Assembly (NCBI GenBank): GCA_963755085.1 | Contig: CAVWIN010000003.1 | Span: 1 to 64,000, forward strand | Direction: 5' to 3' | Source of the DNA: JACVRM01 sp963755085 | Lineage (GTDB): Bacteria; Actinomycetota; Thermoleophilia; Gaiellales; Gaiellaceae | DNA length: 64,000 bases | In this document: positions 57,765-64,000 of the stretch, piece after piece | Layout of the letters: each line of letters begins with the position of its first letter | How positions within the stretch are numbered: position 1 is the first letter of the stretch | The notes under the pieces: generated by a model | The model's database searches: none | What the model was told of the DNA's origin: nothing | Seen by the model: only the letters and a program-made list of their open reading frames with translations | Made by a program: the position numbers and the translations under genes

Positions 57765-58882
57765 GCCAGCCGCGCCGGGTCGAACAGCTCCTGCTCGGGC
57801 AGCCCGTCGCCGAGGATCGCGCGCGCGACCAGGTCGCCGGCCAGGAGCCCGATCACATTCCCGTGCCCGGAGTACCCGGCCGCGACCCACAGGCTGTCCT
57901 CGCCCGGCACCCGCCCGACGAGCGGGCGGCCGTCCGGGGACGTCCCCCAGATCCCCGCCCAGCGGTGGGTCACGCGCGGCCGTCCGCCGACCAGCTCGGC
58001 GGCCAGCTGCTCGATGCGGTCCTGGATCACCCGCGTCGTCTCCTCGACCGCGGTCCACTCGGTGTCGAGGCTCGCGTCCCGTCGGCCGCCGATCACGAGG
58101 CGGCCGTCCGGCAGCTGCTGCCAGTAATCGAACCCGTGGCGCGAGTAGTGCGGGCGCGGGTAGAGCATGCGGTTGAGCGGCCCTGTGACCAGCACCTGGC
58201 CGCGCGTCGCCCGCACCCGCTCGTCGAGGAACGGGGCGAGCCCGCCGGTGTAGCCGTCCGTCGCGACGACGAGATGCGCACCTCCCAGCGCCTCGAGCGA
58301 CTCCACCCTCTCGTGCTCGCGCAGCTGGGCGCCGGCCTCCGCGGCGAGCGCCGCCAGGCGCCGCACCCAGCGTGCCGGGCGCAGCGAGCCGTCCGTCGGG
58401 TGCACGACCGCACCGTGAAACAGCCCGTCGAGCGGCGCGGGCGGATCGTCGAGCCATTCGGCGGCGAAGCCGTCCTCGACCAGCGCCTCGTACTCGGCCC
58501 GCAGCTCATCTCGCTCGCGCTCGTCGGCGGCGAGCCGCAGGCTGCCCGTGTGCACGAAGGCGTCGCCGGCGAGCGAGGCCAGCCGCTCCAGCGCCTGCTC
58601 GGTCAGCTCCCAGTAGTGGCGTGCGAGCCCGGCTCCGAGCTCGCGGCGCGCCGCGTCGTACGGCATGGCGCCGCCGCGGAGCGCGAAACCGCCGTTTCGG
58701 CCGCTCGCGCCCGACGCGATCGCGCGCGCCTCCAGGAGGCGAACGCGCACGCCCGCCTGCGCCAGCGTGAGCGCGCAGGAACAGCCCGTCACGCCGCCGC
58801 CGACGACGACCACCTCGGGCTCGCCCTCGAGCCGGGTCGCAGGCAGCGCCGGCGCCTCCTCCTCCAGCCAGAACGAGCCCAC
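57761..58882 (-). CDS. FAD-dependent DAO-family oxidoreductase
   Basis: 373 aa from GTG 58882. FAD-binding VVVVGGGVTGCSCALTLAQA, EARAIASGASGRNGGFALRG (the SGRNGG block of glycine/sarcosine- or PuuB-type oxidases), FDYWQQLPDGRLVIGGRRD and the C-terminal HRWAGIWGTSPDGRPLVGRV with AAGYSGHGNVIGLLAGDLVA. Probably oxidises an amine or amino acid; substrate unknown. The head of the SGNH remnant lies antisense to its upstream region. Confidence 0.87.
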   Translation of the reverse strand: MGSFWLEEEAPALPATRLEGEPEVVVVGGGVTGCSCALTLAQAGVRVRLLEARAIASGASGRNGGFALRGGAMPYDAARRELGAGLARHYWELTEQALERLASLAGDAFVHTGSLRLAADERERDELRAEYEALVEDGFAAEWLDDPPAPLDGLFHGAVVHPTDGSLRPARWVRRLAALAAEAGAQLREHERVESLEALGGAHLVVATDGYTGGLAPFLDERVRATRGQVLVTGPLNRMLYPRPHYSRHGFDYWQQLPDGRLVIGGRRDASLDTEWTAVEETTRVIQDRIEQLAAELVGGRPRVTHRWAGIWGTSPDGRPLVGRVPGEDSLWVAAGYSGHGNVIGLLAGDLVARAILGDGLPEQELFDPARLA

Positions 58883-58915
58883 GCCGGGCGATCGTAATCA
58901 CTGCCCCGCCGCCCG

Positions 58916-59383
58916 CGGACAGCCAGTGGGCGAGTGCGGCTTCGGCCCCGTCCCGAACCGCATCACCCCGCAGTCGATCGCGGCGCTGTACGCCCACATC
59001 GGCGCCAACATGGCGACCATCCTCGGCGCGCTGCGCGCCGCCGTCCCGCAGGCGGAGATCGTCGTGCTCGGCCTCTACAACGCGTACCCGACCGTCCTGC
59101 GGGGCGGAGACCAGACGACCAGGGATCTGAACGGCGTGCCGCGAACCGCAGCCATGAGTGCCGGTGCCCGCTTCGCCGACCCGCTGGGGGTCTTCCACCA
59201 CCCATCGGCCTACACCGGTGCGAGCGAGGCCACCGACATCCCGGTGATCTGCGCGCTCACCAACATGTGCCCCGGCGGGATCTTCAATCCGAGCAGCCCG
59301 CCGCGGACGTCCATCCCACCAACGCCGGCTACTCGGAGCTCGCGCGCAGGATCGAGATCGCATTGACGCCGGCCTTCGGCTAG
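58916..59383 (+). pseudogene. SGNH-type hydrolase, 5'-truncated and frameshifted
   Basis: C-terminal part of a GDSL/SGNH esterase: RITPQSIAALYAHIGANMAT, AEIVVLGLYNAYPTVLRGGD, ARFADPLGVFHHPSAYTG. A one-base slip near 59298 then leads to DVHPTNAGYSELARRIEI, which holds the catalytic Asp-x-x-His. The N-terminal GDSL block is missing, and upstream sequence runs into the start region of the divergent oxidase. Remnant of an exported esterase. Confidence 0.7.
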
Positions 59384-59406
59384 GTCGCGAACAGCTGACA
59401 TCCGGA

Positions 59407-59432
59407 GGAGGGGCGCCATTCGGCGCCCCTCC
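59407..59432. terminator. Bidirectional terminator between SGNH remnant and dprA
   Basis: Perfect 11-bp stem (arm GGAGGGGCGCC) with 4-nt loop, between two convergent gene ends. No long T-run. Confidence 0.65.
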
Positions 59433-59456
59433 GACGCGGCACGACCCGCGCTGGGC

Positions 59457-60443
59457 TCAGCTTCCGGCCACCCGCCGGTAGAGCCCGTCTGCGGCCGCCG
59501 CGAGCCCCGCGAGCTCCAGCTCGGTCAATGCGGCGGCGACCGCCGACGCGTCGAGCCCCGTCGCCCGGACAAGGTCGTCGACCGCCATCGCGCCGTCCAG
59601 CGCAGCGAGAACGCGTGCCGTCGCTCCTCCGACTCGTGGCGGCGCGGCCGCCGACTCCTCGATGCCGAACGAGCGCAGGACATCCGCCGGCTCGAGCAGC
59701 GGCGTGGCGCCGAGCGCGAGCAGCCGGTTCGTCCCCGCGCTCAGCGCGGACGTGATCTCGCCCGGCACGGCGAGCACCTCCCGCCCCTCCTCGAGCGCGA
59801 GGTCGGCCGTGATCAGCGCGCCGCTTCGCTCCCGCGCCTCCACGACGACCGTCACTGCCGCCAGACCCGCCACGATCCTGTTCCGCGCCGGGAAGCGCCA
59901 CGGCGCCGGCTCGACGCCGGGCCCGTACTCGGAGACGACGAGGCCGGTCTCGCAGATCCGGTGCGCCAGATCGGCATGCGACGCCGGGTAGTCGCGGTCG
60001 ATCCCGCAGCCGAAGACGGCGACCGTCCGGCCGCCGCCGTCCAGCGCTCCACGGTGCGCCTCGGCGTCGATACCGCGCGCCATGCCGCTCACCACGACGA
60101 GACCGGCGCGTCCCAGCTCGCGCCCGAGCGTGCGTGCCACGTGGGCGCCGTACGGCGAGCAGGCGCGCGCACCGACCACCGCGACGGCAGGCGAGTCGAG
60201 GAGACCGGGTGCGCCGTCGCCACGCACGAAGAGCCCCGCCGGCGGGTCGAAGATGGCGGCGACCCCGTGCGGGAAGCGCGGCGAGGACCGCGCCAACCAC
60301 GTGACGCCGAGCTCCCGCAGCCGCTCGCGGTAGGCGCGCTCGTCGAAGCGGCGCACGAACGCGCGGTAGTGAGCGTCCGTGGGCTCACGCACCACGTGGC
60401 GCCCCGTCGCGGCCGCGTAGGCGGCGAGCGCCAGCCCACTCAT
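59457..60443 (-). CDS. dprA: DNA-processing protein DprA
   Basis: 328 aa. Rossmann-like core: VAVVGARACSPYGAHVARTL, VVVSGMARGIDAEAHRGALD, TVAVFGCGIDRDYPASHADL, NRIVAGLAAVTVVVEARERS and LAVPGEITSALSAGTNRLLA. A winged-helix tail (about 270-328) follows. Loads RecA on incoming single-stranded DNA during transformation. Start overlaps the end of comM by 4 nt; the pair is a common competence/DNA-uptake operon. Confidence 0.93.
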   Translation of the reverse strand: MSGLALAAYAAATGRHVVREPTDAHYRAFVRRFDERAYRERLRELGVTWLARSSPRFPHGVAAIFDPPAGLFVRGDGAPGLLDSPAVAVVGARACSPYGAHVARTLGRELGRAGLVVVSGMARGIDAEAHRGALDGGGRTVAVFGCGIDRDYPASHADLAHRICETGLVVSEYGPGVEPAPWRFPARNRIVAGLAAVTVVVEARERSGALITADLALEEGREVLAVPGEITSALSAGTNRLLALGATPLLEPADVLRSFGIEESAAAPPRVGGATARVLAALDGAMAVDDLVRATGLDASAVAAALTELELAGLAAAADGLYRRVAGS

Positions 60444-61900
60444 GCGGCGAGCTCGGGCGGCGGCCGGTAGGCGAGTGCCTCCGCCACGTGCTCCTCGGCG
60501 ATCGCATCCGCACCGGCGAGCGCAGCGACCGTGAGCGCGACGCGCGCGACCCGCGCGCGACCACGGCCGGAGAGCGGAAGCCGTTCGACCGCGCTGTCGA
60601 GCAGGTCGCTCGCCGCCGGCGTTCGCGGCAGCCCGCCGGCCGCGAGCCGCTCGCGGGCGGCGGCGACGCGCTCGCGGACCGGCGCCGACGCCTCGCCCGG
60701 GTCGGCGGCCAGCTCATATGCGCGCGGCCGCGGCGCGGTGACGACGAGATCGAACCGGTCGAGGAGCGCCCGCGAGAGCCTGTCGCGGAACGCCGCCAGC
60801 CGCTGCTGCGAGCATGAGCACGCGGCTTTGGGGTCGCCCCGGGCGCCGCACGGGCAGAGGTTCATCGTCCCGACCAGCTGGAACCGGGCCGGGAACAGCG
60901 CCCGCCCCTCGACGCGCGCGATGGCGATCTCGCCGTCCTCGAGCGGCTGGCGGAGCGCCTCGAGCGCCGTCCGCGAGAACTCCGGCAGCTCGTCGAGCAG
61001 CAGGACGCCGTTGTGCGCCAGCGTCGCCTCGCCCGGCCGCAGCCGGCCGCCGCCGCCGCCCACGATCGCCGCCATCGAGGCGCCGTGGTGCGGTGCCCGA
61101 AAGGGCCGCCGCTGCACCAGCCCGTGCCCCGGCCGCAGGAGGCCCGCCACCGACCAGACGCGCGTTACCTCGAGCGCCTCGTCGAACGTGAGCGGCGGGA
61201 GGATGCCGGGCAGCCGCTGGGCGAGCATCGACTTCCCCGTGCCCGGCGGACCGGCGAGCAGGAGGTTGTGACCTCCGGCGGCGGCGAGCTCGAGCGCCCG
61301 CCGCGCGCGCTCCTGGCCGCGGACGTCGGCGAGGTCGCGGTACGCGGGCGGCCGGACGTCGCGCTCGGGCGGCGCGCATGGTTCGATTTGCAGCTCGCCC
61401 CACAGGTACTCGGCCGCCTCGCGGAGATGCCCGATGGGAATGGCCTCGATGCCGCCCAGCGCCGCCTCGGGCGCTGACTCGGCGGCGCAGAGGATCCGCT
61501 CGGCTCCTGCACGCCGCGCGGCCTCGGCAACGACGACCGTCCCGGGGACGGGACGGATGTGGCCACCGAGCGCGATCTCTCCGAGGGCTGCGTGCCCCTC
61601 GACGCGGCCCCGGGGAATCTGCCCCGACGCAACGAGGATCGCGATCGCTATCGGAAGGTCGAAGCCGGCGCCCTCCTTGCGGAGCGCCGCCGGCGCGAGG
61701 TTCACGGTCAACCGTTTGTTCGGCCACTCGAGCCCCGCCGAGATGAGTCCGCCCCTGACCCGCTCCTTGGCCTCCTGGCAGGCGCGGTCGCCGAGTCCCA
61801 CCAGCACGAACGCCGGCGACTGGCCTCGAAGCTGCGCCTCCACTTCGATGCGCCGCGCCTCGAGACCGACGACGGCGTGCGTGAGGACGCGTGCGAGCAC
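60440..61900 (-). CDS. comM: ComM (YifB) AAA+ helicase, Mg-chelatase-like
   Basis: 486 aa. N-terminal Lon-like fold (VEAQLRGQSPAFVLVGLGDR, NLAPAALRKEGAGFDLPIAI), AAA+ core with Walker A LLLAGPPGTGKSMLAQRLPG and PGEATLAHNGVLLLDELPEF, then ARVEGRALFPARFQLVGTMN. A cysteine cluster CPCGARGDPKAACSCSQQ follows. The hexameric helicase promotes branch migration during natural transformation. Upstream of and coupled to dprA. Confidence 0.93.
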   Translation of the reverse strand: MLARVLTHAVVGLEARRIEVEAQLRGQSPAFVLVGLGDRACQEAKERVRGGLISAGLEWPNKRLTVNLAPAALRKEGAGFDLPIAIAILVASGQIPRGRVEGHAALGEIALGGHIRPVPGTVVVAEAARRAGAERILCAAESAPEAALGGIEAIPIGHLREAAEYLWGELQIEPCAPPERDVRPPAYRDLADVRGQERARRALELAAAGGHNLLLAGPPGTGKSMLAQRLPGILPPLTFDEALEVTRVWSVAGLLRPGHGLVQRRPFRAPHHGASMAAIVGGGGGRLRPGEATLAHNGVLLLDELPEFSRTALEALRQPLEDGEIAIARVEGRALFPARFQLVGTMNLCPCGARGDPKAACSCSQQRLAAFRDRLSRALLDRFDLVVTAPRPRAYELAADPGEASAPVRERVAAARERLAAGGLPRTPAASDLLDSAVERLPLSGRGRARVARVALTVAALAGADAIAEEHVAEALAYRPPPELAA

Positions 61901-61941
61901 CCTCCGACGCTAGGCGCGAAGGTGTGATGTGTCTGTGCCAG

Positions 61942-62343
61942 TTACGTGTCGAGAGGCTCGCGCCAGACGAGCGCCGTGCCGTCGAGCACGACCACGCCGT
62001 CCTGGTTCGTGATCGTCGTCCGCAGCCGCGAGATCGGCTTGTCGTCGCGGAGCTCGAGCACCTCGACCTCTGCAGTGATCACATCGCCGGGGCGAACGGG
62101 CGCACGGAAGCTCCAGTCCACCCGCAGGAAAACGCTGCTCGGGCCGGGCAGGTCCTCGGCGACCACCGCGTTCAGCAGGCCCGAGATGACGCCGCCCTGG
62201 ACGATCAGCCCGCCGAAGCGCGAGCGCTCGGCGAGCTCGCGGTCGTGGTGCAGCGGGTTGCGGTCGCCCGTCAGCTCGGTGAAGAGCTCGATGTCGCGCT
62301 CGCGCACCTCGCGCGACCGACGCGCCGTATCGCCGACCCGCAT
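61942..62343 (-). CDS. MaoC-like hydratase
   Basis: 133 aa from ATG 62343, single hot-dog domain. Hydratase-2 signature: ELFTELTGDRNPLHHDRELA (Asp/His pair) then GGLIVQGGVISGLLNAVV. C-terminal VEVLELRDDKPISRLRTTIT and GTALVWRE. Adds water to enoyl-CoA or acts as a thioester-binding protein. Divergent from the NUDIX gene with about 20 bp between starts. Confidence 0.85.
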   Translation of the reverse strand: MRVGDTARRSREVRERDIELFTELTGDRNPLHHDRELAERSRFGGLIVQGGVISGLLNAVVAEDLPGPSSVFLRVDWSFRAPVRPGDVITAEVEVLELRDDKPISRLRTTITNQDGVVVLDGTALVWREPLDT

Positions 62344-62362
62344 CGCGGTAGCCTCGCAAACC

Positions 62363-62884
62363 GTGCGCCCGTGGCAGAAGCTCAGCGAAGGGATCTCGTA
62401 CGGCGGGTTTCGCACGGTCGTCACGCGCCGCTTCCGGCTGCCCGACGGCCGCGAAGGCGATTTCGACGTCGTCCAGAACCCGGACACCGTCGCGGTCGTC
62501 GCCCTGACCGAGGCGGGCGAGGTCATCCTCGTGCGCGAGTACCGGCCGGGCCCGGAGCAGCTGCTCTACGAGCTCCCGGGCGGCGCGGTCGACGACGGCG
62601 AGACGCCGGAGGAGGCTGCGCGGCGGGAGCTGCTCGAGGAGACGGGCTACGAGGGCGACCTGCGCCCGGCGGGGTCGTTCTGGGCCGGCGCCTACTCGAC
62701 GCACCGCCGGCACGCGTTCGTCGCGACCGACTGCTACCGGGTGGCCGAGCTCTGGCCGGAGGACAACGAGGCGGTCGAGGTCGCGCTGATGCCGTTCGCC
62801 GACTTCCGCGGGCACGTGCGCAGCGGCGAGCTGACGGACGTCGCGACCGCCTACCTCGGGCTGGACGCGCTCAACCGGCTGTAG
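62363..62884 (+). CDS. NUDIX hydrolase (ADP-ribose pyrophosphatase-like)
   Basis: 173 aa from GTG 62363. RRFRLPDGREGDFDVVQNPD, VVALTEAGEVILVREYRPGP and the Nudix box GGAVDDGETPEEAARRELLE followed by ETGYEG (G-x5-E-x7-REL-x-EE-x-G). EQLLYELPGG precedes the box, as in ADP-ribose/NDP-sugar hydrolases. Cleaves a nucleoside diphosphate derivative. Convergent with and overlapping the methyltransferase gene by 14 nt. Confidence 0.88.
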   Translation: MRPWQKLSEGISYGGFRTVVTRRFRLPDGREGDFDVVQNPDTVAVVALTEAGEVILVREYRPGPEQLLYELPGGAVDDGETPEEAARRELLEETGYEGDLRPAGSFWAGAYSTHRRHAFVATDCYRVAELWPEDNEAVEVALMPFADFRGHVRSGELTDVATAYLGLDALNRL

Positions 62885-63986
62885 CGAGCAGCACGTCCTC
62901 GAAGTACTCGCCGGCGCGACGCCCGGTCCGGCGGTTGACGTGCCGGCTGAAGCGCCCGGCCAGCCGCAGCCCGGCGCGCTCGAGGATGCCGTCGTAGAGG
63001 TCACGGCGGTCGTTCACGACGATGAGCACCGGCGCATCGGGCTCGAGCGCCTCGCGCACGCGCGCGAGCACCTCTGCGATCCCCTCGCAGTACGCGGCGA
63101 TCGCGCGGCGGCTCGTGCCGCGCTCGGCCGCGCCCAGCTCGAGCTCCCGGCGGTCGTCGAGGCCGAGCAGCTCGTACGCGTAGCGGTGCTGCTCGTGGTA
63201 GTCGATCAGCCCGGGGTACGGCGGCGAGGTGACCACGCCGGCGTATGGCCCGCCGAGGTCGACGGCGCGCGCGTCACCGTGCCGGACATCCGCTTCCACC
63301 GCGCGCTCGCGAACGCGCGCGAACGCCTTGATGCGCGCGACCGTGTCCAGGCCATAGCGGCGCAGGAAGTGGTCGGCGTGGTCGACAGGCCGGCATGTGC
63401 GCCGGTGCTTGTGGCACCAGTACGGCGACCGCTGCGGGCGGCGCGGAAAGTCGAGATCGAAGTGGGTGGTGAGCCGGGCCGAGCGGGCCGCGCGCGCCAG
63501 GACGACGCGCAGCACGTCCGCGTGCTCGGCGCCGGCGATCAGCGACCGGAAGGCGAGCAGCTCCCGGCGGGAGTCCGGCGCGTACCAGCGGCGCACGTAC
63601 GCCGACGGCGGGCCGTCCGCTTCCACATCGCCCATCCGGGCGAGCACCTCGCGCACCTCGCGCTCGAGCGCGAACCGGTTGTACTCCGCCGTCTTGACGC
63701 GCATGAGCAGGCAGTTGAAGGCGGCGACGTCGAGCCCCGTCGCCGGGTGGCCGCCCTCGAGCGACTGGACGAGGGTCGTCCCCGAGCCCGCGAACGGGTC
63801 GAGCACGGGCCCGCCCGGGCGCACGTGGCGCGCGAGCAGCGTCTCGACGAGCTGGGGCACGAACTTGCCGAGGTACGGATGCAGCCGGTGCACGTGCTTC
63901 GTCCGCTCGCGCTCGGGAAGGTCGCGCTCCGACCACGAGAGCTCGAGATCGATCTCGCGATAGAGCGTGTCCTGCGTCGGAGCCAT
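62871..63986 (-). CDS. DNA methyltransferase (N4/N6-amino type), orphan
   Basis: 371 aa. AdoMet motif I DPFAGSGTTLVQSLEGG at 63-79 precedes catalytic motif IV VVTSPPYPGLIDYHEQHRYA at 251-270. In between is a CHKHRRTC cluster (191-198) that could bind zinc. C-terminal VLIVVNDRRDLYDGILERAG and a GEYFEDVLLA end. Methylates an amino group of A or C in DNA, or possibly of RNA; RNA-targeted relatives exist. No restriction enzyme or specificity subunit is within the window, so an epigenetic or RNA role is as likely as restriction-modification. Confidence 0.78.
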   Translation of the reverse strand: MAPTQDTLYREIDLELSWSERDLPERERTKHVHRLHPYLGKFVPQLVETLLARHVRPGGPVLDPFAGSGTTLVQSLEGGHPATGLDVAAFNCLLMRVKTAEYNRFALEREVREVLARMGDVEADGPPSAYVRRWYAPDSRRELLAFRSLIAGAEHADVLRVVLARAARSARLTTHFDLDFPRRPQRSPYWCHKHRRTCRPVDHADHFLRRYGLDTVARIKAFARVRERAVEADVRHGDARAVDLGGPYAGVVTSPPYPGLIDYHEQHRYAYELLGLDDRRELELGAAERGTSRRAIAAYCEGIAEVLARVREALEPDAPVLIVVNDRRDLYDGILERAGLRLAGRFSRHVNRRTGRRAGEYFEDVLLATAG

Positions 63987-64000
63987 GCACTCCCGGATTC

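Noticed and set aside
1..64000. CRISPR array, rRNA genes, prophage structural genes
   Set aside because: No regularly spaced repeats with unique spacers, no rRNA sequence and no capsid, tail or terminase-like ORF were found. The holin-like gene at 27308 sits in a housekeeping context.

Overview
The window is very GC-rich and densely coded. It looks like a chromosome segment of a deep-branching actinobacterium; Thermoleophilia (Gaiellales/Solirubrobacterales-like) is my guess, not something the sequence proves. Supporting this are the C1-mismatched initiator tRNA ending CGCTAC, SARP/AfsR-type regulators, an actinobacterial-style AddAB-like nuclease pair, split pntA/pntA2/pntB, an eRF1/Vms1-like protein and many GTG starts. 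No rRNA and no CRISPR array were seen.

Left half (about 1-38.4 kb), accessory. After a frameshifted MFS pump, an alpha/beta hydrolase and an IS256-type transposase remnant, the sequence becomes a series of islands bounded by copies of tRNA 3' halves. (1) 3362-9500: 42-nt copies of a tRNA-Thr(GGT) 3' half flank an arsenate-reductase fragment, a secreted protein, a 971-aa AfsR-like regulator and an FAD oxidase. (2) 11124-22837: three tandem cassettes behind an intact initiator tRNA-fMet on the minus strand. Each ends in a conserved unit of about 210 bp made of arm-like repeats, a 43-nt tRNA 3' half and a terminator hairpin. Cargo is glycosyltransferase, DUF4331 protein and receiver-like protein (A); LuxR-family ATPase regulator, secreted cupin and small DUF4242-like protein (B); cupin paralogue, DUF1059 protein and membrane-anchored SARP with a beta-propeller (C). 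(3) 30805-32003: two degenerate tRNA-Arg(CCT) 3' halves around one secreted beta-propeller gene. (4) 32113-38362: a tRNA-Leu(TAA) island with a 5'-truncated tyrosine integrase, several lipoproteins and a PD40 propeller protein. In the fMet, Thr and Leu groups I see short direct repeats at 10-12 bp spacing close to the tRNA copies, as expected of integrase arm sites. The only integrase seen in the whole window is the truncated one.

Between the islands (22.9-30.7 kb) lies ordinary chromosome: a tandem alpha-beta barrel protein, ppx, an ABC exporter, a sulfite-oxidase-like enzyme, a four-TM protein, a CBS protein, glutamate dehydrogenase, an NfeD-like protein, a receiver and a PEBP-family protein.

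Right half (38.4-64 kb), housekeeping: tRNA-Leu, DUF3105 protein, rmuC, Vms1-like protein, trxB, PAS protein, nth, phosphoesterase, the AddAB-like pair, a decayed topoisomerase IB, an isocitrate-dehydrogenase-family enzyme, the transhydrogenase operon, an ornithine-cyclodeaminase-like enzyme, a VOC protein, a DAO-type oxidase, an SGNH remnant, dprA-comM, MaoC, NUDIX and an orphan DNA methyltransferase.

The main discovery candidate is the set of small, mostly integrase-less cargo cassettes stacked in tRNA genes, several of which carry their own large transcriptional regulator.
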